A stretch of 22,492 nt of DNA, taken from positions 1 to 22,492 of the IMG/VR virus record IMGVR_UViG_3300020395_000120. One strand, given 5' to 3'. The stretch comes from a virus. A model generated the notes under the pieces. It saw nothing but the letters and a program-made list of their open reading frames with translations. It ran no database searches and was not told the DNA's origin. Both the position numbers and the translations under genes were made by a program. Positions 7,001 to 13,956 of the stretch are shown in pieces (position 1 is the first letter of the stretch; each line of letters opens with the position of its first letter).

Positions 7001-8972
7001 ACAGAGTAGCAGAGTCAGTACTTATTCCACTATTACTACCATATCCTATCCAACCATGACCATCAAATCCAACTGTAATTTTAACTACGTCTGTTAATGC
7101 AGCTTGTGATAACCACAGAAAGCTCATGTCAGCATGACCACATCCCATGTTCACAAACGTATTATCATTACCATCACAGAGAGGTAATAATGAAACTCCA
7201 CCAGGTCCAGTAGTGGAAGCAGACTGATAAGTTATAGCCTCTTGATAATTATTTGCTGCTGTTTGTTCAGACCATCTAGGTTCTCCATTTAAATATGTAA
7301 CATATGTGTTAGAACTAGTGGCAGAACCAGTTAGATCTGCAGCTGCAACCCATTGAGTATTAGTATTATCCCATTTTAAAACATATCCATCAGTTATAGT
7401 AGTACCAACATTAACATCTCCAATATCGTTAAGAGTATTAATTGTAGTATCATCTCCAATTACCCAAGAAGTTCCATTATGTTTAAGAATCTTGCCATTT
7501 CCTACACCACTTGTATTAACATCACTTAGATCATTTAATGCTGATACATCAGACTTAGCATTCCAACTATTAATATCTCCAGTAGTAATACCCTTCACAT
7601 GAGATGGAACAGTAGGATCAGATTCTGTAGTTAAGTATCCTTCTGTACTATGATCACCCCATCCATGAGCATCATTCCAATTACTAATATCAGCTGAACC
7701 AATGCTCTTTACATGAGCAGGTACTGTGGGATCTGTTTCTGTAAATGAAGTTAAGTAACCAGAAGTAAAGTTAATCCAATTATTACCATCCCACTTTAAG
7801 AGTTGATCACCTTGAACATTATTAATAGATACATCATTAATATCACCTAAAGAATTTATTGTAGTACCTCCACTACCAGCATTATCATCTGCTATTACCC
7901 AAGAGGTTCCATTATATTTAAGAATTTTGTTGTTTGCTACACCAGTTGTATCAACATCAGAAAGAGCACCAATACTAAGAGAACCAATTCCTTTTAAATA
8001 ACCTTCGGTAGAATGATCACCCCATCCATGTGCTTCATCCCAATTAGTTACTTGTTGTGCAGTAATACCCTTTACATGAGATGGAACAGTAGGATCTGTT
8101 TCTGTATATCCAGTTATAAATCCAACATCATTATTAAGTTGACTTAAATTAGAAGGTACATCTGCTGGAGTAAATGTAAATTGACCACTTACATCATTAT
8201 AAGTAAGATCACCATTTCCAGAAGCAGCAGGGTTTGGTTTAACAACACTAATATCTGTTAGAGCAATTCCACTACCACTAGTAGATGTTGAGTCAGGTGC
8301 TGGACCCCATGTAGTTCCATCCCACTTGAGAACATGACCAGTTGTAATAGTTCCAGGTATTGTGGTATCAGTTAAAGCAGCAAGTGTTGTTGCACCACCT
8401 CCACCACCAGTAGATTTTATAGTAACATCAGAACCATTTGCATTTAAACCCTCAAATTCAATACCAGTTCCTGCTTTGAAACTAATAATATCAGTTCCAC
8501 TACCAGAACCACCAGCAGTTAATTGTAATTTAAATTCGTCTGCTACTGGAGTATTACCACTTTGAATAAGATCAATTGTGTATGTGGTATCTGAATCTGT
8601 AGTTAAATAACCTGCTTGACTATGATCACCCCATCCATGTGCTTCATTCCAGTCTGCAATATTTTGTGTAGTAATGCTTTTTACATGACCAGGAACAGTA
8701 GGATCTGTTTCTGTAAATGAAGTTAAATATCCAACATCATTTGTTAATTCACTAAGTTTTGTTATACCATCAAACCATTCTAAAGAACTCCCAGAAGAAT
8801 CTACCCGTATCCACTTATCTGCTGTGAATGTTGTAGGTGTATCTGTAAGAGCTACAAAAGCAGTAGCCCCAGATTGAGTTTGTAAATTATAAACGTCTGC
8901 TGCTAGATTATTAATCTTTGTCCTTTGTTCTTCAAAGGTATCGGTTTTCGCAACATTAATCAGCTGTGGCAT
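4032..8972 (-). CDS. Giant tail fibre protein C with collar domain and HxH metal-binding-like tip (1646 aa)
   Basis: The N-terminus (MPQLINVAKTDTFEEQRTKI then NNLAADVYNL) matches that of fibre A and is a likely docking segment. Residues ~25-550 and ~890-1335 are a mosaic of short beta modules: eight GWGDHS units, TETDPTVPSHVKSIT linkers, 'SGNGDLTYxxxxGxFTYTP' units, and 'L-x-D-V...LKYNGTSWVIADD' units. Residues ~552-890 form a distinct globular insert. A phage tail-collar domain follows at about 1340-1390 (GTIVMYNSGSAPSGWAVCDG, GTPDLRGRFIV). From about 1400 to 1617 the chain holds 13 HxH motifs, and it ends NLPPYYTLTYIMKL. In T4 gp37, HxH motifs of the trimer coordinate iron along the fibre tip, so a trimeric metal-stabilised receptor-binding tip is inferred. 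The gene follows the chaperone-like gene. AGGGATGGA precedes the ATG and CTAAATA is 25 bases upstream. Confidence 0.9.
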   Translation of the reverse strand: MPQLINVAKTDTFEEQRTKINNLAADVYNLQTQSGATAFVALTDTPTTFTADKWIRVDSSGSSLEWFDGITKLSELTNDVGYLTSFTETDPTVPGHVKSITTQNIADWNEAHGWGDHSQAGYLTTDSDTTYTIDLIQSGNTPVADEFKLQLTAGGSGSGTDIISFKAGTGIEFEGLNANGSDVTIKSTGGGGGATTLAALTDTTIPGTITTGHVLKWDGTTWGPAPDSTSTSGSGIALTDISVVKPNPAASGNGDLTYNDVSGQFTFTPADVPSNLSQLNNDVGFITGYTETDPTVPSHVKGITAQQVTNWDEAHGWGDHSTEGYLKGIGSLSIGALSDVDTTGVANNKILKYNGTSWVIADDNAGSGGTTINSLGDINDVSINNVQGDQLLKWDGNNWINFTSGYLTSFTETDPTVPAHVKSIGSADISNWNDAHGWGDHSTEGYLTTESDPTVPSHVKGITTGDINSWNAKSDVSALNDLSDVNTSGVGNGKILKHNGTSWVIGDDTTINTLNDIGDVNVGTTITDGYVLKWDNTNTQWVAAADLTGSATSSNTYVTYLNGEPRWSEQTAANNYQEAITYQSASTTGPGGVSLLPLCDGNDNTFVNMGCGHADMSFLWLSQAALTDVVKITVGFDGHGWIGYGSNSGISTDSATLLRVDNGQAYGANGVTGSPTEIIVYDNNSPAYSGQLQTLTFVEYPDANGTGGSNRGPGSRCHVYYFKITRSLDNVLTEITYNFTSGGVASSAVIEYIGYGVAGNINPSDYLYDFLDQSYDDFTATMPTGSPWVWNNFGGKISPWNLRNDWTPSFFRLSDLSETTWSIKVHPDSVQSGFNSTIDTLDVWRSSNGTDWQFVTSSGSYTGSTVYNITAAWIMITNYGSNSHEVKVTASSASGGGIALTDLSVLKPNPAASGNGDLTYSSINGQFTYTPPDLSGIPNASKISQWDTAYGWGDHSAAGYLTSFTETDPTVPSHVKSITQSNINTWNSALTSYTETDPVFVASAAYNINSSNITNWNSAYGWGDHSTEGYLTSYTETDPTVPSHVKNITAQDITNWNNAGSSGITLAQARQGLSINGTNGSATATGGISYDDTTGIFTYSPPDLSGIPNSSKTAQWDTAYGWGDHSTAGYLTSFTETDPTVPSHVKSITSTNISNWNSAYGWGDHSAAGYTSNSGTVTSVGLLGGTGVTVTNSPVTSSGNINIELDANLNDIKDVNVGLAQNRTANTYLRWTGAQFDLASVSSSGGGIALTDISVASPHPAASGNGDLSYNASNGEFTYTPANVPTNVSQLTNDSGFVTSESDPVFSSHAASNVTTTKISQWDTAYGWGDHSTQGYLTSASAPSGVPSGTIVMYNSGSAPSGWAVCDGSNGTPDLRGRFIVAAGGSYSGTGGSADAVVVSHSHGYSSFSSTGDHTHSVSQSSTNVSNQSNHTHPAGNYAVSNASGGSHSHSVDFDTDEGGSHTHQANINANTGNQSANHTHTLDTSGSGFGGGGHSHTQPAYPPYFSGEDSETGWGYSTAWNSLGVRNVATGGGNHSHSLTHATLGISENHSHSMNFNVLTSPPLTYSYHDHGLSGNTSSEGTGSHSHPFSGSSGGGGSHNHSITMSFTETSTGDHTHSFSIDSQGQSGSGKNLPPYYTLTYIMKL
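4100..4790 (-). other. Segment encoding 13 HxH motifs (fibre C tip)
   Basis: About 220 residues rich in G, S, T and N contain thirteen His-x-His motifs. In order from the N-terminal side they are HSH, HTH, HTH, HSH, HTH, HTH, HSH, HSH, HSH, HDH, HSH, HNH, HTH. They are spaced roughly every 10-25 residues, with one longer spacing around the HSHTQPAYPPYFSG section. The central residue is mostly S or T. The arrangement agrees with the collagen-like or needle-shaped metal-binding tip seen in T4 gp37. Confidence 0.75.
6300..7316 (-). other. Inserted globular domain of fibre C (~340 residues)
   Basis: Between two repeat tracts the composition changes to a non-repetitive, Trp-, Tyr- and Cys-containing sequence (residues ~552-890). 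It includes LLPLCDGNDNTFVNMGCGHA, then GSRCHVYYFKITR, then WNLRNDWTPSFFRLSDLSE, and VWRSSNGTDWQFVTSSG. The last part resembles galactose-binding or F5/8C-like beta sandwiches, but I cannot assign a family. Both flanks are standard fibre modules, so the domain looks inserted into the repeat framework. Confidence 0.6.
8410..8604 (-). repeat. Duplicated fibre module, copy in fibre C
   Basis: It encodes the module TTDSDTTYTIDLIQSGNTPV to TIKST. The right-hand 66 bases (8539-8604) match 11015-11080 in fibre B at 63 of 66 positions by eye. The remainder is similar at protein level with one codon of length difference. Confidence 0.85.
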
Positions 8973-8996
8973 TACTTTATTCCATCCCTATGTTGA

Positions 8997-9003
8997 TATT
9001 TAG
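8997..9003 (-). promoter_or_regulatory. Putative late promoter variant, CTAAATA
   Basis: Minus-strand CTAAATA lies just before the stop-to-start gap between the chaperone-like gene and fibre C, 25 bases upstream of the ATG at 8972. It has the same motif and spacing as at 2770 and 2981. Confidence 0.4.
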
Positions 9004-9004
9004 T

Positions 9005-9394
9005 TTAAGATGGCTCGGTAGGCCATGTTGGATTTGATGCGTCAGCAGTATTAGATGGAAGATCCCTCAATGCTTGTCTATAAGTCTGCCATGCAGAATC
9101 ATTAGATAAGGTCACATCTCTACTCTGAGTCCAATCTGACTTTGTTAATAAATCATTTCTTCTATCTCTGAGAAATTTAAGATTTTGCTCATTAGTAAAT
9201 CCAGGTGGTGTATATGAAAATGTAGTTCCATCATAACTAGAACCATTTTTAATATTTTGCCCTTCAATATTTACAAGAGTTTCTCCAGTCTCAGGACTGT
9301 AATCACTCTCTTTCTCAAGCATAACTTTTTTTATTACTTTGCCGTCTTTAACAACAGCAAAAGTTTTAGTATCTTTATTTGAATAATCAATCAT
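9005..9394 (-). CDS. Tail fibre assembly chaperone-like protein (129 aa)
   Basis: The N-terminal half (residues 1-65) carries a small beta domain (FAVVKDGKVIKKVMLEKESD, later SSYDGTTFSYTPPG). The C-terminal half has the pattern LRDRRNDLLTKSDWTQ (75-90), W-x-x-YRQALRDLP (102-113) and a proline-rich end (NPTWPTEPS). That C-terminal pattern (R-x-x-R-x-x-L-L-x-x-x-D-W-T-Q ... Y-R-Q-A-L-R-D-L-P ... P-x-W-P) is the hallmark of phage tail assembly chaperone-like proteins that help fold fibres. It sits between the genes of fibres B and C, as expected for such a helper. Its start has a perfect AGGAGG Shine-Dalgarno site overlapping the stop of fibre B. It is a cytoplasmic helper rather than a virion part by family analogy, though some members stay in the virion. 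Confidence 0.78.
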   Translation of the reverse strand: MIDYSNKDTKTFAVVKDGKVIKKVMLEKESDYSPETGETLVNIEGQNIKNGSSYDGTTFSYTPPGFTNEQNLKFLRDRRNDLLTKSDWTQSRDVTLSNDSAWQTYRQALRDLPSNTADASNPTWPTEPS

Positions 9395-9398
9395 AATA

Positions 9399-9404
9399 CC
9401 TCCT
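9399..9404 (-). promoter_or_regulatory. Consensus ribosome binding site AGGAGG overlapping a stop codon
   Basis: Minus-strand AGGAGG lies four bases before the ATG at 9394. Its first two bases are part of the TAG stop codon (9403-9405) of fibre B. It is the strongest Shine-Dalgarno match I saw at any start in the window and would give coupled, efficient translation of the chaperone-like gene. Confidence 0.8.
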
Positions 9405-9985
9405 AGAATTCGTAGATGTCAATACGTCCACCAACACCACTGTTACCATTATTTGTATTTCCACTATTACTTTTAATTCCTCCTCCACCTGATCCCCAGT
9501 TAGCACCAGAACATCCTGGTGCATTAGTAACTCCTGGTTCTCCTTCTTTAGCATTAGCACCATACCCTGTTGAATGTCCTCCAGCAACACCAAAACAAAT
9601 GTGATGTGGCCATGCAGCACCACCATAAGGATGAAATCCACCAGCACCACCATAACTATAGTTACCTGGACCTGTTCCAGCAGATCCACTTCCTCCTGAA
9701 GCTCTTAACGTAGGTCCAGTTCCTGATACCTGTAGAGTACTTTCACCTCCATTTTCCCCATTATCATTTTGACCAACTCCTCCTGCACCACCTGAACCAC
9801 AACTATAATATCCACCTTGGTTCTGTGCATTTGTATACTGGTCTCTAGTATAGAAATAAACAGCAGCAGCAGCACCTCCACCTCCACCAGTACCAGCACT
9901 ATATGAAGAATTACCTGTAGCAGATCCAGATCCACCTCCACCACCAACAAGTACAACTAACAAACCTTTAGTTTTTGCATGAGGA
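9403..9985 (-). other. Glycine-rich distal domain of fibre B
   Basis: About 190 C-terminal residues contain repeated GG to GGGGG runs separated by short aromatic or polar loops, after a hydrophobic strand (GLLVVLV). The composition is sharply different from the preceding Asp/Ser/Thr-rich modules. The chain ends with a conserved-looking GGRIDIYEF. Confidence 0.75.
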
Positions 9986-12900
9986 TAATGATAACCTGTT
10001 CCAGAAAAAGATTGCATCTGCAATACAAGCATTCCATTTATGGTAAAGGTATTATTAGTAGTTTCAATATCAATACCACCACCAGCAATTAGATCAGCAA
10101 TAACCCATTCGGTTCCATCATGTCTAAGTATCTTTCCATTTAATGAAGATCCTCCTTGTGGAAGTCCTTGAGGTTCATCAGCCCAAACAAGATTACTACC
10201 GTTTGATTTTAACCACTTACCATTATCATGTGAACTAGGAGTATCACTAAGATCTGTAAAACTACCACTAGCAGTATTTTCTACCCAAGCTGGTGCATTA
10301 CCTGAACCTTGACTTTGTAAAATCCATCCTGATGTTCCAGCAGGTAACAGTCCTGTAGTTGTTCCATCAATCTGATATAATAATTGCTTACTTGCACTGC
10401 TCGTATTCAAATTAGTTGCAGTATCAGCATTTCCTTGAAGATCACCTATGAACAAGTTAGCAGTAGCATCTCCAGTAACTTCCAATTCACCTGTTACCTT
10501 ACATCCAGATTGAGTTGTTCTAAATCTTTCTGCTAATCCACCATAAAGTTTTACTGTTGTTGGTCCTGCATAATTAAATTCTGCAAATTTATAACTACTT
10601 GACCCATTAAAAGTATCTCTGAAAACAATATTGTATGCATCAATATACATTGTTCCAGTAGGACTAGTAATTGATTTTCCATTTACATCAAGATTTCCAC
10701 CTAACTGGGGAGTTGTATCTTCTACAATATTTTGAAGGCCGCCACCTCCACCTGAAGTTACATTAGCATACTCTATACCATTCTCAGTTGAATTTATCCT
10801 CAAGTACATGCCAGCAGCACTTGACATTGCTGCTGGTGTGTCACTTAGATCTGTAAACTTGGTTACATTATTACTAGCAGCAGTAGATTTAATAGTAATT
10901 TCACTAGAACCACCTGGATTTAAATTCTCAAATTCAATATCAGTTCCTGCTTTTAAACTAATAATATCTGTACCAACATTAGAACCACCAGCACTTAATT
11001 GTAATTTAACTTCATCTGCTACTGGAGTATTGCCACTTTGAATAAGATCAATTGTATAAGTGGTATCTGAATCTGTAGTTTTGTATCCAGCATCATTAGT
11101 GAATTCAGATACATTAGTTGGTTTGTTAAGAATTTCTGCATCACCAGAAGTTGCGTCCCAATCAGACTTAACATTGTCCTCTCCAGTAGGATTAGCATTT
11201 ACCCATCCAGTTCCAGATACATATTTAAGAATCTGATCAGGTTGCGGACCACTAATAGTAACATCATCATGACTACTAATAGAACCAAGATCATTAAGAT
11301 CTGGTGGAGTATATGTGAATACACCTGTAGTATTATCGTAATCTAATTGACTAGGATTGTTAGCAACTGCATTATTGCGAGAAAGATCTGTTAATGATAT
11401 ACCACTACCACCTGTTGCAGTTAAATCAGCAGCAGCAATCCACTTTTGACTGGAATGTTGATACTTTAAAACCAATCCATCTGAATTAGCATCATTGGAT
11501 ACGTTAACATCTGTAAGTTCATTTAAAGTAGTAGCACCACTAGGAGCATCAATCCAATCTAATTGAGTTCCAGTAGAAGAAAGAATTTGTCCAGGATTAC
11601 CTAAGTCATTATCTTTATCTAAGATACCACCAATAATCTTAACAGCACCATCAGCAGTTTTAAATGTTTCAACTCCAGCATAAGATAAAATGCTCTCACC
11701 TTCTAATACAAACTTAGCATTTGTAAAACCCACCGAACCCATTATTATAGCTGATCCTGCTGTTACTCTAATAGGATCAAGTGCATGTTGTATAAAGAAA
11801 TCACCAGTAGGATGAGCATGAATATACTGATATGTCTGTGTTGATCTTAATTGCAATGGTCCACCACCAGAACCTATTGGTAGATCATGACCTATCTGAA
11901 GATAAGCATCTCCTTCAGTAGCATTACCTAGTTTTAATAAAGGAGAGCCATATGTACTAGATCCTTCCCTTGTGTATGTTAAACCATCATCTGCACCAAA
12001 AGAACCACTATCATTTAATTGTACCTGTGTATCAGAACCAGCAGGAGATGTAGAACCACCACCACCGCCTGTTTGAGCTGTCCAACTTAACTGACCAGCT
12101 CCATTGGTCATAAGGACTTCATTTGGATTCCCTGTGCTTATAGGGTACTTGTTTCCACCAGCTTCTAATTCACCTGTTACTTTTGCTCCAAGTAGAGTAG
12201 TTTCAAGTCTTAATGAAGATACTGGATTAACAACTCCACCACTCTTATGATAGAGTTTAGTACCATTATCTCCAGCAACAATCATCTCTGTTGATTGATA
12301 ACCATGAACCTTGAATGATCCACTTGGTGTGATTTGTATTAACCAATCATTTCCATTATTAACTTGTGTTATAAATTCCGATGATGATTGTTGATAGAAA
12401 AAACTAGCCTCAGAATTATCACCTAATGTAATTTTATTATTTGCACCATCAAAAGATCCCATAGCGAGACCTTGAGTGGTTATACTATTGGTAGTTGTAT
12501 TTCCCTGATCTGTTACCTGTTGTAAATTACCAACTCCACTTCCACCACCTGAAACATTATCAGAACCTAGCATCCACTTCTGTGTTGCAAGATTAAATTT
12601 CAGTATGGCATTATTAGAAGGTTGTCCAACAATATTAACATCACCAAGATCACTAATATTCTCAGGACTACTAATCTGTATATTTTTAGTACCAATATTT
12701 ACAGAGTAATCTATTCCACCACTAGCAGAAAGAGTAATATCAGAATCAGTATTATCAGAACCTGCTAAACGTATTATTGGATTATTTCCAGACTGAGATG
12801 CTTCTAATCCGTATGTTGTATTATCTCCAGCTGGTTCATTAACCCATTCAAGAGCATTTCCAGCAGAATTAACTTTAATCCATTTATCAGCAGTAAATGT

Positions 12901-13212
12901 TGATGGTGTATCATTAAGTCCAGTAAAAGTTGAACTGCCACTTCCACCACTTCCACCACTAGAAACTATCTCAATCTCATTGACGTTTCTATTTAAAGTA
13001 ATATTTTGTCCAGCAACTAAAGTTACATCATAAGTATCAACTGTGTTTGATAACCTTATATGTTTTTTAGTACTACTACCATCTTGTGCTGATAGTGTGT
13101 AGTCATTATTAAGTCCTTCAAGTTTCCATGTAATTCCATCCCACTTCCATGTCTTTCCGACAGCTGAAAAGGTATCTCCTGGATCTGGAGCACTTGGAAA
13201 ATCTAATGCCAT
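9403..13212 (-). CDS. Giant tail fibre protein B with glycine-rich tip (1269 aa)
   Basis: The N-terminus MALDFPSAPDPGDTFSAVGK, then TWKWDGITWKLEG (residues 1-33), is a common first module of phage collagen-like and fibre proteins. The body is a mosaic of beta modules. These include 'TFTADKWIKVNSAGNALEW' (shared with fibre C), several 'L-x-D-V...LKY...W' units, two 'GxKVTGELE' units (~340-350 and ~910-920), and the TTDSDTTYTIDL module duplicated in fibre C. After IETTNNTFTINGMLVLQMQS (~1045-1065) the chain enters LLVVLVGGGGGSGS and stays glycine-rich to the end (~1080-1269, GGRIDIYEF). Glycine-rich ends of this type occur in phage adhesins; in Salmonella phage S16 gp38 they form a polyglycine-II sandwich presenting recognition loops. 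The aromatic and His-containing stretches between Gly runs (FYTRDQYTNAQNQGGYYS, YGGAAWPHHICFG) are candidate recognition loops. AATAAATA lies 20 bases upstream; the ribosome site is weak. Confidence 0.88.
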   Translation of the reverse strand: MALDFPSAPDPGDTFSAVGKTWKWDGITWKLEGLNNDYTLSAQDGSSTKKHIRLSNTVDTYDVTLVAGQNITLNRNVNEIEIVSSGGSGGSGSSTFTGLNDTPSTFTADKWIKVNSAGNALEWVNEPAGDNTTYGLEASQSGNNPIIRLAGSDNTDSDITLSASGGIDYSVNIGTKNIQISSPENISDLGDVNIVGQPSNNAILKFNLATQKWMLGSDNVSGGGSGVGNLQQVTDQGNTTTNSITTQGLAMGSFDGANNKITLGDNSEASFFYQQSSSEFITQVNNGNDWLIQITPSGSFKVHGYQSTEMIVAGDNGTKLYHKSGGVVNPVSSLRLETTLLGAKVTGELEAGGNKYPISTGNPNEVLMTNGAGQLSWTAQTGGGGGSTSPAGSDTQVQLNDSGSFGADDGLTYTREGSSTYGSPLLKLGNATEGDAYLQIGHDLPIGSGGGPLQLRSTQTYQYIHAHPTGDFFIQHALDPIRVTAGSAIIMGSVGFTNAKFVLEGESILSYAGVETFKTADGAVKIIGGILDKDNDLGNPGQILSSTGTQLDWIDAPSGATTLNELTDVNVSNDANSDGLVLKYQHSSQKWIAAADLTATGGSGISLTDLSRNNAVANNPSQLDYDNTTGVFTYTPPDLNDLGSISSHDDVTISGPQPDQILKYVSGTGWVNANPTGEDNVKSDWDATSGDAEILNKPTNVSEFTNDAGYKTTDSDTTYTIDLIQSGNTPVADEVKLQLSAGGSNVGTDIISLKAGTDIEFENLNPGGSSEITIKSTAASNNVTKFTDLSDTPAAMSSAAGMYLRINSTENGIEYANVTSGGGGGLQNIVEDTTPQLGGNLDVNGKSITSPTGTMYIDAYNIVFRDTFNGSSSYKFAEFNYAGPTTVKLYGGLAERFRTTQSGCKVTGELEVTGDATANLFIGDLQGNADTATNLNTSSASKQLLYQIDGTTTGLLPAGTSGWILQSQGSGNAPAWVENTASGSFTDLSDTPSSHDNGKWLKSNGSNLVWADEPQGLPQGGSSLNGKILRHDGTEWVIADLIAGGGIDIETTNNTFTINGMLVLQMQSFSGTGYHYPHAKTKGLLVVLVGGGGGSGSATGNSSYSAGTGGGGGAAAAVYFYTRDQYTNAQNQGGYYSCGSGGAGGVGQNDNGENGGESTLQVSGTGPTLRASGGSGSAGTGPGNYSYGGAGGFHPYGGAAWPHHICFGVAGGHSTGYGANAKEGEPGVTNAPGCSGANWGSGGGGIKSNSGNTNNGNSGVGGRIDIYEF
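10883..11080 (-). repeat. Duplicated fibre module, copy in fibre B
   Basis: Partner of the module at 8410-8604 in fibre C. It encodes TTDSDTTYTIDLIQSGNTPV through TIKST, with substitutions such as F to V after ADE and one extra residue near the end. The right 66 bases show only three mismatches to the other copy. Confidence 0.85.
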
Positions 13213-13230
13213 TCTAATACACTATTTTTG

Positions 13231-13956
13231 TTATTTATTGTAGTTTCCTCTGGGATATTTAAGACCGTAAGCAGGTCTTCTTCCTTGTAGAGGGAATCTG
13301 ACAGCACTACCTAACTTATTGAAAATAAAAGTTTGTCCTTCTGGTGGTACTCCTACAGCTCTAGTTACAGAACTAAAGATTGGATCAACATTATTATTAG
13401 TAGTTGCTACCGTATATTTGGAAGTATCAAATGCATCAATTGCTCTATCTATAGGATTTCCATTTCCATCTACTGTATCTCCTGTAAGGTCATGATGTGA
13501 TTCAACAAAAATCATATCATCCTGCAAGATAGTTGTACCATTAATTCTAATAGCACCTAATCTTGGAGCTTGATTATTATTACCAATTAATGTTATAGAT
13601 TTTAGTTCTCCATTAAAATCAACATCAGACCAAGTATCAGCAGTAACACCATTTTGTAGTGCTGTTCCAGTACCACTTACAGCAGTACCAGTAACAATAT
13701 ATCCAGTAGTAGCACCAGGACAATATACTTCAAATTTCTCTGCTACTATTCCTTTAACATAATTAGAAGGTGAAGTTAAAGTAACAGCATCAAGCTTTAC
13801 AGATGTTGTGCTATCAATAACCGATCCTCTAGCATAAGATGTTGTAGTACCATCAAATATATGCTCAAGGGGATATGTAGGAGAAAAATCTTGATAGGTA
13901 GTCCAATCATTATTGATTACAAAATCTCTTGAAAAATTACGGGAAAGTAGTAACAT
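13231..13956 (-). CDS. Virion protein of unknown fold, possible galactose-binding-like domain (241 aa)
   Basis: The region YPLEHIFDGTTTSYARGS (28-45), followed by a beta-rich stretch with TWSDVDFNGELKSITLIGNN (about 106-125), recalls discoidin or galactose-binding-like sandwiches and the spacer domains of cyanophage LamG proteins. In these, 'xxFDGxxxTyA' precedes a ligand-binding sheet. The C-terminal section (SHHDLTGDTVDGNGNPIDRAID then AFDTSKYTVATTNNN) is unfamiliar. The end is basic (RRPAYGLKYPRGNYNK). The ATG shares one base with the stop of the 826-aa gene (TAATG), so the two are probably produced together and may form one structure. There is no signal peptide and no catalytic motif. I am confident it is a real gene; the domain call is tentative. 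Confidence 0.65.
   Translation of the reverse strand: MLLLSRNFSRDFVINNDWTTYQDFSPTYPLEHIFDGTTTSYARGSVIDSTTSVKLDAVTLTSPSNYVKGIVAEKFEVYCPGATTGYIVTGTAVSGTGTALQNGVTADTWSDVDFNGELKSITLIGNNNQAPRLGAIRINGTTILQDDMIFVESHHDLTGDTVDGNGNPIDRAIDAFDTSKYTVATTNNNVDPIFSSVTRAVGVPPEGQTFIFNKLGSAVRFPLQGRRPAYGLKYPRGNYNK
13232..13239 (-). promoter_or_regulatory. Putative late promoter, AATAAATA
   Basis: Minus-strand AATAAATA overlaps the stop of the 241-aa gene and lies 20 bases upstream of the ATG of fibre B at 13212. The motif fits NATAAATA. The short gap leaves little room for both a start site and a ribosome site. Confidence 0.4.

Larger units (their letters stand above)
4981..8636 (-). repeat. GWGDHS repeat array in fibre C (8 units)
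   Basis: Eight copies of the plus-strand string tgatcaccccatcc occur in frame at 4981, 5479, 5599, 5899, 6109, 7651, 8014 and 8623. They encode GWGDHS within longer units of the form 'WNxAxGWGDHSxxGYLTSFT' followed by ETDPTVPSHVKSIT. All distances between copies are multiples of three, and several are exact multiples of 10 codons (120, 300 and 210 bases). Copies at 5479-6122 keep high DNA identity across about 100 bases, which suggests recent duplication or gene conversion. A ninth copy lies in fibre A at 18751. Confidence 0.9.

Noticed and set aside
4981-8636. Possible CRISPR-like or regulatory direct repeats (tgatcaccccatcc)
   Set aside because: Repeats are in frame, encode GWGDHS, have irregular spacing and coding DNA between them; they are protein repeats.
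9005-9394. Similarity of SSYDGTTFSYTPPG in the chaperone-like protein to the 'YDxxTGxFTYTPPDL' fibre modules
   Set aside because: A 'YDGxxFxPP' string is common in this chaperone family on its own, so shared origin with the fibre module is not supported by so short a match.
9387-9956. Open minus-strand frames (hydrophobic, V/L-rich) overlapping the glycine-rich tip of fibre B
   Set aside because: GGN-rich coding reads as GVx/VxV in a shifted frame, which explains their length and odd composition; there is no independent ribosome site.
8362-11041. Two similar plus-strand frames at 8362-8565 and 10808-11041 with related peptides
   Set aside because: Their similarity is the antisense image of the module shared by fibres C and B, not a pair of paralogous small genes.
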